From Solilutibacter silvestris (lineage in GTDB: Bacteria > Pseudomonadota > Gammaproteobacteria > Xanthomonadales > Xanthomonadaceae): 64,000 nt of DNA. This document shows, piece after piece, positions 17,068 to 28,402 of this stretch. Position 1 is the stretch's first letter. Each line of letters begins with the position of its first letter. Under the pieces are notes generated by a model, which saw only the letters and a program-made list of their open reading frames with translations, was not told the origin of the DNA and did no database searches. The DNA lies in contig NZ_NPZB01000002.1 of assembly GCF_002895945.1 (NCBI RefSeq), positions 682,001 to 746,000 on the forward strand, given 5' to 3'. The position numbers and the translations under genes were made by a program.

Positions 17068-19950
17068 ATGAACGCCGCCATCCTCCCCGAGGCTTCGGTC
17101 CTGCCCACGCAGTGGGGAGGATTGCGCTCGCATTCAGCGGTGCGCGGCCTGCTGGAATCGCTGCATGCGCTGATGCCGGTCGATGTGACGCTGGCGCTGG
17201 CCTGGCGCGATGCCCAGGGCGGTCGCGATGTCGAGGCGTTCGGACCATGCGAAGCGCTGGCGCGGGCGACGGCACTGGACGCGTTGTCCGGGAATCCGGG
17301 CGATGGCCATTGCCTGCATGCGCGGCTGGACGACAGCGTGCCTTACGTGCTGCTGGCGCATCCACAGGGACGCGCACAGACGCCGACGCCGGAGTGGATG
17401 GACGTGATCCATTCGGCGATCCACGCGACGCTGACGCGCCTGCTGGCCGATTCGCGCGTTCAGGTGTTGTCGGAGGCGCATCGCATCCAGCGCGCGCTGT
17501 TTCGCATTTCCGAACTGTCGCAGTCCGGACTGGACCTGCACACCACGCTCGAGCGCATCCACAACGAAGTGGCGGGGCTGATCTATGCCCAGAACTTCAT
17601 GATCATGCTGTGGGATCGCGACAGCGACGAAATCCGCATTCCGTATTTCGTCGATCAGGTCGATCACTGGCCGGTGCATGAAGGCGCGCGTCCGCTCGCC
17701 GAACTGTCGAACAGCCTGACCGTGCGGATGATGCAACAGGGCGAACCGATGATGGGGCCGTCGAGCGCGCTCGCGGTGCAATGCGGGATCGACGAGCCCG
17801 AATTCATCGGGCCGACCAGCCTGTCGTGGCTCGGCGTGCCGATGATGCGCGATGGTCGTGCCCGTGGCGCGGTGGTGGTGCAGAGTTACGATCGCGCCAA
17901 TCGTTACACGCGCGATGCCGTCGAAGTGCTGGCCTACGTGGCGCAGCATATCCAGATCGCACTCGGCCGTCGTGACGCCAAGGTCGAACTGGAGAACCAG
18001 GTCGCGCAGCGTACGCGCGAACTGCGCGATGCCAACGCGATGCTGGAACTGGAGGTGCACGAGCGCAAGCGCGCGGAACGCCTGCAGGCAGCGCTGTTTC
18101 GCATCAGCGAGTTGTCATCGAGCCCGGGCGATGGCTGGGATTTCTACAGTGGCGTGCATGCGGTGCTGGACGAACTGATCGATTGCCGCAACTTCTTCAT
18201 CGCGCTGGTGGGCGAAGACCAGGGCTTCCTGGAATTCGTCTACGTCGCCGATGAGCACGACGACATCCCGGCGCGGGTGCAGCGTGGGCGTGGTGTGGCC
18301 GATTACGTCGTCAACAATGGTCGCCCGCTGTTGCTGGACGATGCGACGCTGCAACGCCTGCAACGCGATGGGCTGGTCGACGTGCGCGGGAAGATGGCGG
18401 CGTCGTGGCTGGGCGTGCCGTTGCTGCGCAATGGCGTGCCGGCGGGGGTGATGGCGATCCAGAGTTATCGCGACGATGTCCGCTTCGGCGCACAGGACAT
18501 GGAATTGCTGTCGTTCGCGGCGCAACACGTGTCGGTGGCGTTGGAACGGCGCGGGCTGCTGCAGGAACTGGAAGGCCACGTCCGCGACCGTACCCGCGAA
18601 CTCGCCGAAACCAACCGCACCCTGCTTGCGGAAATCGGCGAACGCATTCGCGTCGAGCAACGCCTGCAGTACCAGGCCAGTCATGACAGCCTGACGGGAC
18701 TGCCCAATCGCCAGCAATTGCTCGAACGCCTGCAACTGAACATGCTGACCTCGCGCTGTTCGGTGGACATGCCGGGCTTCGCGGTGCTCTATCTCGATCT
18801 CGACCAGTTCAAGCTGGTCAACGACAGCATGGGGCATGCCGCCGGCGACGAAATGCTGGTGCAGGTCGCCAATCGCATTCGTGGCCAGCTCGGGTCGCAT
18901 GACCTGGTGGCGCGCCTGGGTGGCGACGAATTCGCCGTGCTCGCCGAACTGGTGTCGGGCATCGACGAGGTGAAGGCGCTGGCCGAACGCATCATCCGCG
19001 CATTCGAAGCGCCGATCTTCGTCCATGACCGCGAACTGTTCCCCTCCGCCAGCGTCGGTATCGCGATGTGGCAACCGGGCTACCAGTCCGGCGAGGAAAT
19101 CCTGCGCGACGCCGATGCCGCGATGTATCGCGCCAAGGCCAACGGACGTTCGCAGGCGATGGTGTTCGATGAGGCGATGCGCGCGGAATCGCTGCGCCTG
19201 CTCGATCTCGAAGCCGACTTGCGGCGCTCGATCAACGCCGATGCTTTCGACGTCCATCTGCAGCCGATCGTCCATCTCGGCAACGGGCGCGTCGTCGGTC
19301 ACGAGGCGCTGGTGCGCTGGCGCCACGAAACGCTGGGATTGTTGTCGCCGGGCGCGTTCATCGGTGTCGGCGAGGACAGCGGGCTGGTGCGCGAAATCGA
19401 CTGGCTGGTCTATCGCAAGGTGGCGGAATGGATGGCCGGTGGACGCAGCAAGGGCTATGTGTCGATCAACGTGTCGCCGCTGCATTTCCGTTCACCGGAA
19501 TTCGCCACGCGCCTGCTGGCGACACTCGATGCAGTCGGCGCCGATCCGGCGCGCTTGCGCATTGAAGTGACGGAAGCCTCGTTGCTCGAAGACAGCGGAC
19601 GCACGCTGGCGCAGCTCAACGAACTCAAGGCGCGCGGCGTGCTGGCCATGCTCGACGATTTCGGCACGGGGTTCTCGGCGCTGTCCTACCTGCGCAGCTT
19701 TCCGTTCCACGCCTTGAAGATCGATCGCAGCTTCGTCGCCGGGTTGCAGGAATCCAGTCGCGGCGAAAGCGAGGCCCTGGTCCGCGCGATCGTCTCGCTG
19801 GCCGATGGCCTCGGCATCGATTGCATTGCCGAGGGCGTGGAAACCCGTCATCAGCGCCAATGCCTGCGCGAGGAAGGTTGCCTGTACGGGCAGGGTTATC
19901 TGTTCGGGCGGCCGCAGGCGCTGCCCGTGCTCAGTGCCCGGAGCGGATGA
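17068..19950 (+). CDS. GAF-GAF-GGDEF-EAL cyclic-di-GMP signalling protein
   Basis: 960 residues, no membrane segments. Two GAF-like sensor domains (about 145-305 and 345-505) each lead into a coiled coil (RTRELRDANAML..., RTRELAETNRTLL...). The GGDEF domain has an intact GGDEF at ~618 (ARLGGDEFAVLAE), but the inhibitory RxxD site is replaced by GSHD. The EAL domain has EALVRW at ~747, DDFGTGFSAL at ~863 and EGVET, so both c-di-GMP synthesis and breakdown look possible. The start at 17068 opens the region with NAAILPEASVL. It diverges from the ECF sigma gene, and its last 20 bases overlap the convergent ALDH. Confidence 0.93.
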   Translation: MNAAILPEASVLPTQWGGLRSHSAVRGLLESLHALMPVDVTLALAWRDAQGGRDVEAFGPCEALARATALDALSGNPGDGHCLHARLDDSVPYVLLAHPQGRAQTPTPEWMDVIHSAIHATLTRLLADSRVQVLSEAHRIQRALFRISELSQSGLDLHTTLERIHNEVAGLIYAQNFMIMLWDRDSDEIRIPYFVDQVDHWPVHEGARPLAELSNSLTVRMMQQGEPMMGPSSALAVQCGIDEPEFIGPTSLSWLGVPMMRDGRARGAVVVQSYDRANRYTRDAVEVLAYVAQHIQIALGRRDAKVELENQVAQRTRELRDANAMLELEVHERKRAERLQAALFRISELSSSPGDGWDFYSGVHAVLDELIDCRNFFIALVGEDQGFLEFVYVADEHDDIPARVQRGRGVADYVVNNGRPLLLDDATLQRLQRDGLVDVRGKMAASWLGVPLLRNGVPAGVMAIQSYRDDVRFGAQDMELLSFAAQHVSVALERRGLLQELEGHVRDRTRELAETNRTLLAEIGERIRVEQRLQYQASHDSLTGLPNRQQLLERLQLNMLTSRCSVDMPGFAVLYLDLDQFKLVNDSMGHAAGDEMLVQVANRIRGQLGSHDLVARLGGDEFAVLAELVSGIDEVKALAERIIRAFEAPIFVHDRELFPSASVGIAMWQPGYQSGEEILRDADAAMYRAKANGRSQAMVFDEAMRAESLRLLDLEADLRRSINADAFDVHLQPIVHLGNGRVVGHEALVRWRHETLGLLSPGAFIGVGEDSGLVREIDWLVYRKVAEWMAGGRSKGYVSINVSPLHFRSPEFATRLLATLDAVGADPARLRIEVTEASLLEDSGRTLAQLNELKARGVLAMLDDFGTGFSALSYLRSFPFHALKIDRSFVAGLQESSRGESEALVRAIVSLADGLGIDCIAEGVETRHQRQCLREEGCLYGQGYLFGRPQALPVLSARSG

Positions 19951-21370
19951 CCAGGAGCCGGCGTTCGGTCATGTCCTCGATGGCGTAACGCACGCCTTCG
20001 CGTCCCAGTCCCGATGCCTTGACGCCGCCGTAGGGCATGTTGTCGATGCGCACGCTGGGCACGTCGCCGACGATCACCCCACCGACTTCGAGACGATCCC
20101 AGGCGCGCATGGCGTGATCGAGTCGCGCGCTGAACACGCCTGCTTGCAAGCCGAAATCGCTGGCATTGACGCGGGCAAGAGCGTCGTCGAAATCGTCGAA
20201 GGCCTCGATCATCGCCACTGGTCCGAACGCTTCGCGCTTGTAGAGATCGCAGGCGTGCGGCACGTTTTCGAGCAATGTCGCCGGGATCATCCGGCCATCG
20301 CGCTTGCCGCCAGCCAGACGTGTGGCACCGTGTTTCATTGCATCCGCAATCCATGATTCGATGCGCGCGGCCGCGGCATCGTCCACCACCGGGCCGATGA
20401 AGGTGCGCTCGTCGCGGGGATCGCCCATCCGCAACTCCTTCACCGCTTTCGCCAGCTTCTTGCGCAACGGTTTGATGATGTCCTTGTGCGCGAAGATGCG
20501 CTGCACGCTGATGCAGCTCTGGCCACTCTGGTAATACGCGCCGAACACCAGCCGCTGCACCACGAAATCGAGATCGACGCCGGGATCGGCATCGACGATG
20601 CAGGCCGCGTTGCCGCCGAGTTCCAGTACCACTTTCTTGCGGCCGGCGCGCGCCTTCAGGTCCCAGCCGATCAGGCTGCCGGTGAACGACAGCAGCGCGA
20701 TGCGCGGATCCTCGACCAGCAGGCCAGCGTCGTCATTGGAGCAGGGCAGGATCGAGAACGCGCCTTTCGGCAGGTCGGTTTCGGCCAGGATCTCGCCGAT
20801 GATCAACGAACCGATCGGGGTTTTCTCGGCCGGTTTCAGCACGAACGGACAACCTGCGGCGATCGCCGGCGCGACCTTGTGCGCGACCAGGTTGAGGGGG
20901 AAATTGAACGGGGTGATGAAGGCGCAGGCGCCAATCGGCACGCGCTTGACCATGCCGCGATACCCACGTGCGCGTTCCGAGACGTCAAGCTCGATCACTT
21001 CGCCGTCGCCGCGGGTGGCCTCGCCGGCGGCGATGCGGAAGGTGTCGATCAGGCGCAGTACTTCGCCACGCGAATCACGGATCGGCTTGCCGGCTTCGAC
21101 GCACAGGGCGAGTGCGAGTTCTTCCTGGCGTTCGCTGAAACGGCGCACGCAATGTTCCAGAACATTGCGGCGTGCGTCGGGCGGAAACGCGGCCATCGCA
21201 TCGCGCGCCTTGTGCGCAGCGACGATTCCCTTGCGCACCGTGGCGGCATCGGCGAAGGCGACGCGGGTCGCACGCTTCCCCGAATACTTGTCGAGCACTT
21301 CGAGATCGGTGTTGGCGGCGACGGCGCGATTGGCGAGGTAATAGGGATACGACTTCTGCAACATGCTCAT
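19931..21370 (-). CDS. NAD(P)-dependent aldehyde dehydrogenase
   Basis: 479 residues, ALDH superfamily. [43 protein letters not shown] (Glu), and catalytic Cys in [12 protein letters not shown] are intact. The sequence fits the broad group with lactaldehyde, glyceraldehyde-3-phosphate and phosphonoacetaldehyde dehydrogenases; the substrate is not assignable. Its ATG overlaps the xseA stop by four bases, so it is co-translated with a DNA-repair nuclease gene, an arrangement without obvious functional logic. The 3' end overlaps the GGDEF-EAL gene on the other strand. Confidence 0.88.
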   Translation of the reverse strand: MSMLQKSYPYYLANRAVAANTDLEVLDKYSGKRATRVAFADAATVRKGIVAAHKARDAMAAFPPDARRNVLEHCVRRFSERQEELALALCVEAGKPIRDSRGEVLRLIDTFRIAAGEATRGDGEVIELDVSERARGYRGMVKRVPIGACAFITPFNFPLNLVAHKVAPAIAAGCPFVLKPAEKTPIGSLIIGEILAETDLPKGAFSILPCSNDDAGLLVEDPRIALLSFTGSLIGWDLKARAGRKKVVLELGGNAACIVDADPGVDLDFVVQRLVFGAYYQSGQSCISVQRIFAHKDIIKPLRKKLAKAVKELRMGDPRDERTFIGPVVDDAAAARIESWIADAMKHGATRLAGGKRDGRMIPATLLENVPHACDLYKREAFGPVAMIEAFDDFDDALARVNASDFGLQAGVFSARLDHAMRAWDRLEVGGVIVGDVPSVRIDNMPYGGVKASGLGREGVRYAIEDMTERRLLVIRSGH

Positions 21371-22722
21371 GGCTCCGTGGCGGACGGATGGATGGCATCG
21401 ACCTGCAACGCGAGTTCGCCATCGTGCAGGCGCGCGCGAATGCGTTGTCCCGTTTCCACCTGCGTCACCGATTGCACGGGCACGCCAGCGTCATCGCTGA
21501 GAATGGCGTAGCCGCGCGCCACAGTCGCCAGCGGACTCACCGCATGCAGCGCGCGCACTGCTGATCGCAACCGCAAGGCTTCCTGCTGCAATTGGCGGCC
21601 GATCGCCAGTTTCGGACGCTGGCCGATCGCGGCGAGGCGATCACGCAGGTGCTGCAGTCGCAGCTGCGGATGGCGTGCACGCAACACCGCCGCGGCATGG
21701 CGCAAACGCGCATGATCGCGCTCGGACGTGCGTCGCCAGGCGGCGTTCAGGCGTTGGCCCAGCTGCAATTGCCGCAACGCCAGTGCATGCAGGCGCGCTG
21801 CCGGTTTTTGCGCATCGAGACGCAACCATGCGCGATCCAGCCGCTGCGCCAGCTGCCGCGCCATCTGCTGTTGGCTGGCGATCAGGCGACGCTCCAGCGA
21901 GACCAGTCGTCGTTGCAGATCGCCCTGATCGAGGCTGAGCAGTTCCGCCGCCGCCGATGGCGTGGCGGCGCGAACGTCTGCGGCGAAATCGGCCAGCGAG
22001 ACATCGCTCTCGTGTCCGACCGCGGAGACCACCGGCACCGCACTCGCGGCGATCGCGCGGGCCAGCATTTCCTCGTTGAAGGCCCACAGGTCTTCCAGCG
22101 AGCCGCCACCACGGGTCAGCAGCAAGGCGTCGTAGCGACCGCTGTTTGCCGCGCGCGTCAGCGTATCGGCGATCTGCGCGGCTGCGCCCGTGCCTTGCAC
22201 CGGCACCGGCAGGAGATCGATCGGCAGCATCGGGAAACGGCGGCCAAGCACGCTCAGCACGTCATGGATGGCGGCGCCACCCGGCGAGGTGATCACGCCC
22301 AATCGGCGCACGAAACGCGGCAGCGGGCGCTTGCGTGCCTGATCGAACAATCCTTCCGCCTGCAATTTCTGCCGCAGTTCCTCGAATGCGCGCCGCAACG
22401 CGCCTTCGCCGGCTTCTTCCAGCGAATCAAGGATCAGCTGATAGTCGCCGCGCGCTTCATACAGGGTGACGCGCCCACGTGCCAGCACCATCAGCCCTTC
22501 GCGTGGCTGGAAGTTCAGCCACTGGCTCTTGGGCCGGAACAGCGCGCAGCGGATCTGCGCCCGCGCATCCTTGAGGGTGAAATAGAGGTGCCCGGACGCT
22601 GGTCTCGAGACGTTGCCCAGCTCGCCCTCGACGCTGACCACCGCAAAGGTGTCTTCCAGCAGGTTGCGCGCCAGCGTGTTCAGCTGGCTGGGGGTGAGAA
22701 CGTCATCGCGGCGGTCATCCAT
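21367..22722 (-). CDS. xseA: Exodeoxyribonuclease VII large subunit
   Basis: 451 residues. Exo VII degrades single-stranded DNA in both directions. An N-terminal OB domain ([34 protein letters not shown]) precedes the catalytic domain ([58 protein letters not shown]), a long coiled coil and a C-terminal RGYAIL segment. ATG 22722 is chosen because a TATCCT -10 ends seven bases before it and no ribosome site is visible; ATG 22728 is the alternative. It diverges from ispG with overlapping promoters. Confidence 0.95.
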   Translation of the reverse strand: MDDRRDDVLTPSQLNTLARNLLEDTFAVVSVEGELGNVSRPASGHLYFTLKDARAQIRCALFRPKSQWLNFQPREGLMVLARGRVTLYEARGDYQLILDSLEEAGEGALRRAFEELRQKLQAEGLFDQARKRPLPRFVRRLGVITSPGGAAIHDVLSVLGRRFPMLPIDLLPVPVQGTGAAAQIADTLTRAANSGRYDALLLTRGGGSLEDLWAFNEEMLARAIAASAVPVVSAVGHESDVSLADFAADVRAATPSAAAELLSLDQGDLQRRLVSLERRLIASQQQMARQLAQRLDRAWLRLDAQKPAARLHALALRQLQLGQRLNAAWRRTSERDHARLRHAAAVLRARHPQLRLQHLRDRLAAIGQRPKLAIGRQLQQEALRLRSAVRALHAVSPLATVARGYAILSDDAGVPVQSVTQVETGQRIRARLHDGELALQVDAIHPSATEP

Positions 22723-22744
22723 CGCCATCAGGATAACGGTTGCG
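22722..22744 (-). promoter_or_regulatory. Leaderless-type promoter of xseA
   Basis: Read leftward, CGCAACCGTTATCCT, seven bases, then ATGGAT. The -10 TATCCT spans 22735 to 22730. Confidence 0.45.
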
Positions 22745-22758
22745 CCACCACGGACAGG

Positions 22759-22771
22759 TAAAATCGTCGCC

Positions 22772-22774
<3 letters not shown>
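22759..22774 (+). promoter_or_regulatory. Leaderless-type -10 element of ispG
   Basis: TAAAAT at 22759-22764 is followed by seven bases and the ispG ATG at 22772. No ribosome site is present. Confidence 0.5.
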
Positions 22775-24008
<1,234 letters not shown>

Positions 24009-24028
<20 letters not shown>

Positions 24029-24701
24029 GCCCACGCCGGACGACGCCAGCGCGTCGTCGTTCCTGCGTCGCCACGGCTGGCGTATCGCGTTGCTGTTTGT
24101 CGCGGTGTTGTTGCCGCTGTGGGGCTTCGGCGAGCTGGCTGATGAAGTGGGCGAGGGCGGGACGTTCGCGTTCGACCGGCCGATCCTGGAGTGGCTGCAT
24201 GCGCACCACGCGCCGCTATTCGATCAACTGGCGCTGCTGTTCTCGCGCCTGGGTTACCAATACGGCGTGATTCCATTCGATATCGCGCTGGTGGTGTGGC
24301 TGGCATTCCGCCACCGCCGTCGTGCGGCCGTGTTCGCGACCATCGCCATCGTCGGATCTGCGCTGCTGAATGTCGCCACCAAGCATTACTACGGGCGTGC
24401 GCGCCCATCGTTATGGGAATCGCTGGCACCGGAAACGACTTTCAGTTTCCCCAGCGGCCACGCGATGGGGTCGATGACACTCGCCGCGGTGCTGGTGCTG
24501 CTGGCCTGGAATACGCGCTGGCGCTGGATGGTTGCGATCGCCGCGTCGGCGTTCGTGCTGGTGGTCGGCACGTCGCGCCTGTATCTCGGCGTGCACTATC
24601 CCAGCGACATTCTGGGCGGATGGGCAGCCGCGCTGGCGTGGACGCTGGGCGTGTATGCCGTGCTGTTCGGAATGCGCCGCGATCAACGCTTCGGCAGATA
24701 G
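24009..24701 (+). CDS. PAP2-family membrane phosphatase
   Basis: 230 residues with about six membrane segments. The three acid-phosphatase motifs are intact: [18 protein letters not shown] and [12 protein letters not shown], with both catalytic histidines. Members remove phosphate from lipid phosphates; undecaprenyl or phosphatidylglycerol phosphate is a plausible substrate, and the upstream isoprenoid gene ispG fits a polyprenyl-phosphate role by inference. The start overlaps ispG by 20 bases; the end overlaps the convergent NTF2-like gene by 19. Confidence 0.92.
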
Positions 24702-25243
24702 TCCGGCGGCAGCGGCATGTCGGCTGTCTCGCCGACCCACATGATCGACACGATCCACCAGCGCTTGCCATCGAACAGCAATTGCAGGCTGTTGATGCCT
24801 CGTTCGTGGTAATCGCCCTTGGTGGTGCGGCCATCGTAGGTGCTGAACACCTGCGCCATGTTGCCGAAGCGATCGCTCTTGCGCGCCAGTTCGCGTTCGA
24901 CGAATCCGTCGCGCTCGATCAGCGCAGCCGAAGTGGCGACGTAATCGTTCACCGTCATCCAGCGCATGCGCACGGCGCCGTCCTTGGTCTTGCGCGTCGG
25001 GATCATCCGCGCCTCGGGCACGAACAGCGAGCGCATGCGGTTCCAGTCGCGCGTCTTGCCCGGCGGCCCGGAAATCACGTGGTAGAGCGCGGCCATGATC
25101 GCATCCATGCTGGCGACGTCGGCGGGTGCGGCGGCCGGCATGCTGGTATCGAGTGGCGTGTCGGTGGTCGTCGTTGGCGGTGTCTGCGCCGCGAGTGGTG
25201 TGGCGATGCACAGGGCGAGCAGGGCAGGCAACAAGCGGCGCAT
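24683..25243 (-). CDS. Exported NTF2-like (SnoaL/DUF4440-type) protein
   Basis: 186 residues. A Sec signal peptide (LLPALLALCIATPLAAQ) is followed by a Thr/Pro-rich spacer and an NTF2-like cone: MAALYHVISGPPGKTRDW, SLFVPEARMIPTR, VNDYVATSAALIERDGFVE, VFSTYDGRT and the terminal strand KRWWIVSIMWVGE. Function unknown; such proteins bind small ligands or act as isomerases. It appears to be a single-gene unit in the envelope. Confidence 0.85.
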   Translation of the reverse strand: MRRLLPALLALCIATPLAAQTPPTTTTDTPLDTSMPAAAPADVASMDAIMAALYHVISGPPGKTRDWNRMRSLFVPEARMIPTRKTKDGAVRMRWMTVNDYVATSAALIERDGFVERELARKSDRFGNMAQVFSTYDGRTTKGDYHERGINSLQLLFDGKRWWIVSIMWVGETADMPLPPDYLPKR

Positions 25244-25335
25244 GACGAATTCCCTTCGATCGATCCAGCGACGCTACGCCTCTATGTGGCGCGGCCCCTG
25301 TGCCATTGGTCACGCGGCGGCGTGGAGGCGGCGGA

Positions 25336-26298
25336 TCAAAGCCCGGCTTCGACCGTTTCGCTGGGGGCGTTGCTGCGTTTCTGGCGCACCAGCACGGTCT
25401 CGCGATGGGCGATGTAGGCGGTCGATGCGAAGATGATGCCAGCGCCCAGCAGCGTCCAGCGATCGACGTGTTCGCCGAACAGCAGCCAGCCGGCAATCGT
25501 CACCACCACCAGTTGCACGAAGCTGATCGGCGTCAGCGCCGAGACTTCGCCGAGCTTGAGCGCGCGCGTCCACATCACCTGGCCGACGGTTCCCAGTACG
25601 CCGGTCAACGCCAGCCACAACCACGAGATGCCGTGCGGCCAGCGCCACTGGAACAGCACGGCGATCAGCGACATCGGCACCCACAGCATGTAGGTCCAGA
25701 ACACGATGGTGTCCGGGCTGTCGGTGGTGGCCAGTTGCTTGATCTGGATGGCGACGATCGCGCTCGTGATCGCCGCGCCGACCGCCACCAGCGAGCCGAG
25801 CGTGAACGATTGCGAGAACGGTCGCACGATCACCAGCATGCCGATGAAGCCGATGATGACGGCGACCCAGCGCCTCACGCGCACCACTTCACCGAGCATC
25901 AGCACGGCGGCAATGGTGACGAAGATCGGCGAGGAATACGCCAGTGCGATCGCTTGCGACAGCGGCAGATTGGCGATCGACCAGAAGCCGAGGAACATCC
26001 CGATCATGCCGATCAATGCGCGCACGCCGTAGCGCGACAGGCGCGTGGTGTGCACGCTGGCACGGAAGGTCACGCGCGGGTTTGCAGTGCGCAGGGCCGG
26101 CGCCACTAACATCGGCAGCAGCGCGAGCAGGCCGAAGAAATTGCGGAAGAAGGCGATTTCCAGCGTCGATTCCGTGCGCGAGGCGAGACGGATGGTGACC
26201 GCCATTAGCCCGAAACCGATCGTGCTGAGCAGCATGTAGAACGCGGCGCGCAACAACGGCGTGCGTTGCGTGGTGATGGCAGGCGTCTGCGCGTTCAC
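25336..26298 (-). CDS. EamA/DMT-family transporter
   Basis: 320 residues with ten hydrophobic segments arranged as two EamA repeats (FYMLLSTIGFGLMAVTIRLA ... and SLVAVGAAITSAIVAIQIKQ ...). The family exports or imports metabolites such as amino acids or nucleotides; the substrate is unknown. GTG 26298 is chosen because the longer frame begins with TTG inside murB. The start lies 10 bases past the murB stop, so it is probably last in pyrD-murB-eamA. Confidence 0.9.
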   Translation of the reverse strand: MNAQTPAITTQRTPLLRAAFYMLLSTIGFGLMAVTIRLASRTESTLEIAFFRNFFGLLALLPMLVAPALRTANPRVTFRASVHTTRLSRYGVRALIGMIGMFLGFWSIANLPLSQAIALAYSSPIFVTIAAVLMLGEVVRVRRWVAVIIGFIGMLVIVRPFSQSFTLGSLVAVGAAITSAIVAIQIKQLATTDSPDTIVFWTYMLWVPMSLIAVLFQWRWPHGISWLWLALTGVLGTVGQVMWTRALKLGEVSALTPISFVQLVVVTIAGWLLFGEHVDRWTLLGAGIIFASTAYIAHRETVLVRQKRSNAPSETVEAGL

Positions 26299-26308
26299 CG
26301 TGCCGCGC

Positions 26309-27334
26309 TCACCAACTCGAACCAATGATGCGCGGCTCCGGCTCGATCGCCACGCCGAAGCGTTCCCGCACCGACACGGCGATGCGCCGCGCCAGGTCGA
26401 GCAGTTGCGCGCCGGTCGCGTGACCGTGGTTCACCAGCACCAGCGCATGCCCGGCGGAGACACCGGCGTCGCCGTCGCGATGACCTTTCCAGCCGCAACG
26501 ATCGATCAGCCACGCGGCGGACAATTTTCGCTGCTCTGTCGATCCGGCGGGGAAGACCGGGAGATCGGCATGTTCGCTGCGCAAACCTTCGGCTACAGCG
26601 GCCGCTACGATCGGATTCTTGAAGAAGCTGCCGGCATTGCCGATCACCGCTGGATCGGGCAGCTTACGGCGACGAATGCGGATCACCGCGTCAGCGATGT
26701 CGCGCGCGTTCGGGTTCGTGCGCGCCATCGCAGCTAGTTCGTCGCGGATGCCGGCGTAGTCCAGCCGCAGACGCGGTTGACGATCGAGGCGAAATTCCAC
26801 CGCGGTGACGACGTAGCGATCGGGTTCGTGCTTGAAACGGCTGTCGCGATAGGTGAACGCGCAGTCGCTGTTGTCGAAGCGCACCCACCGCGTATCGGTG
26901 CGATCCCAGGCGTCGACTGCGATGATCCGTTCCATCACTTCGACGCCATAGGCGCCGATGTTCTGGATCGGCGATGCGCCGACCGCGCCAGGAATCAGCG
27001 CGAGATTTTCCAGTCCCGACCAGCCGCGCTGCAGCGTCGCCATCACGAAGTCGTGCCAGACCGCGCCGGCGCCGCAACGCACATGGACGTGATCGGCGTT
27101 TTCTGCGATCACGGCGATGTCGTCGTTGGCGAGTTCCAGCACTGCATCGGGCGCGCGCACCAACAGCAGGTTGCTGCCACCGCCGAGTATCAATGCATCC
27201 GGCGCCATCGCCAGCGCTTCCGGCAGTCGCGCCGGATCATCGACGCGCAACGCCAGTGGCGTGGTGACATCGATTCCGAATGTGTTGTGCGTGCGCAGCG
27301 ACAGCGCGCGGGTGATCTGCAGGCCCGTGCTCAT
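26309..27334 (-). CDS. murB: UDP-N-acetylenolpyruvoylglucosamine reductase
   Basis: 341 residues, the E. coli-type (type I) MurB. An FAD enzyme completing UDP-MurNAc synthesis for peptidoglycan. [47 protein letters not shown] and the proton-donor Ser in NAGSFFKNP are visible, with the catalytic Glu near the C-terminal IEPEPRIIG. Its ATG overlaps the pyrD stop (ATGA). Confidence 0.97.
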   Translation of the reverse strand: MSTGLQITRALSLRTHNTFGIDVTTPLALRVDDPARLPEALAMAPDALILGGGSNLLLVRAPDAVLELANDDIAVIAENADHVHVRCGAGAVWHDFVMATLQRGWSGLENLALIPGAVGASPIQNIGAYGVEVMERIIAVDAWDRTDTRWVRFDNSDCAFTYRDSRFKHEPDRYVVTAVEFRLDRQPRLRLDYAGIRDELAAMARTNPNARDIADAVIRIRRRKLPDPAVIGNAGSFFKNPIVAAAVAEGLRSEHADLPVFPAGSTEQRKLSAAWLIDRCGWKGHRDGDAGVSAGHALVLVNHGHATGAQLLDLARRIAVSVRERFGVAIEPEPRIIGSSW

Positions 27335-28395
27335 TTCAGCGTGGGGGTCGAAGCTTGCTGGGTGCGGCGGTGGATCGCGTCGACGCATTCGCGGATCAGC
27401 CGCGGCCCGCGATAGATCAGGCCGCTGTAGAGCTGTACCAGCTTGGCGCCCGCAGCCGTCTTGGCGATGGCATCGGTGCCACTGGAAATTCCGCCGACGC
27501 CGATCATCGGGATGTTGTCGGCCAGGCGCGCGCGCAGGCGCCGCAGGATCGCGGTGGAACGTTCCAGTAGCGGCGCGCCGGACAAGCCGCCGGCTTCTGC
27601 AGCCAGCGGACTCGACTGGATTTCACTGCGCGAGACCGTGGTATTGGTGGCGATCACGCCGTCGATGGCGAGATCGTTGAAGACGCGGGCGATCGCATCG
27701 ATATCCTCGTCGCTCAGGTCTGGCGAAATCTTCACCAGCAGTGGCACGCGCCGGCGATGTTGTCCCGACAGTCGTTCCTGGGCGTCGCGCAAGCCGGAGA
27801 CCAGCCGTCGCAGCGATTGTTCTTCCTGCAATTCGCGCAGGCCTGCGGTGTTGGGCGAGGAGATGTTGACCGCGATGTAGTCCGCGAGCGGATAGGCGCG
27901 TTCCAGGCACAGCAGGTAATCGTTCAGCGCATCGGCATTGGCGGTGTCGCGGTTCTTGCCGATGTTGATGCCGAGGATGCCGCGCTGCGCGCCCGAATGG
28001 ACATGCTTCGAGCGTTCGACATTGCGCACCAGCGCGTCGATGCCGTCGTTGTTGAAGCCCATGCGATTGATGATGGCGTCATGGTCGGCGACCCGGAACA
28101 GTCGCGGCAACGGGTTGCCGACCTGCGGTCGCGGCGTGACCGTGCCGACCTCGACGAAGCCGAAGCCGAGTCCGAACAACGCGTCAACGTGTGCGCCGTT
28201 CTTGTCGAGTCCCGCAGCCAATCCCACCGGATTGGGGAAACGCAGGCCCAGCGCGGAGGTCGGCAACGCCGGCGGCGGACGCACCAGCAATCCCTGCAAG
28301 CCCAGACCGTGGGCACGGTCGAGCCAGCGCAACGCACGGTCGTGCGCGCGCTCGGCATCGAGGGACATCAGCAAGGGGCGGGCGAGGGAATACAT
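27331..28395 (-). CDS. pyrD: Dihydroorotate dehydrogenase, quinone-dependent (class 2)
   Basis: 354 residues. Oxidises dihydroorotate to orotate in pyrimidine synthesis, passing electrons to quinone at the membrane. The N-terminal amphipathic helix typical of class 2 is present; [47 protein letters not shown] (catalytic Ser), VKISPDL and GVGGI are intact. ATG 28395 follows the ALDH7 stop by seven bases, so the genes run ALDH7-pyrD-murB-eamA. Confidence 0.97.
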   Translation of the reverse strand: MYSLARPLLMSLDAERAHDRALRWLDRAHGLGLQGLLVRPPPALPTSALGLRFPNPVGLAAGLDKNGAHVDALFGLGFGFVEVGTVTPRPQVGNPLPRLFRVADHDAIINRMGFNNDGIDALVRNVERSKHVHSGAQRGILGINIGKNRDTANADALNDYLLCLERAYPLADYIAVNISSPNTAGLRELQEEQSLRRLVSGLRDAQERLSGQHRRRVPLLVKISPDLSDEDIDAIARVFNDLAIDGVIATNTTVSRSEIQSSPLAAEAGGLSGAPLLERSTAILRRLRARLADNIPMIGVGGISSGTDAIAKTAAGAKLVQLYSGLIYRGPRLIRECVDAIHRRTQQASTPTLK

Positions 28396-28402
28396 CAGTC
28401 GA

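Noticed and set aside
19931-19950. Twenty-base convergent overlap of the GGDEF-EAL and ALDH genes (and a similar one at 24683-24701)
   Set aside because: Short tail-to-tail overlaps are common in compact genomes, and both proteins of each pair end at normal family boundaries.
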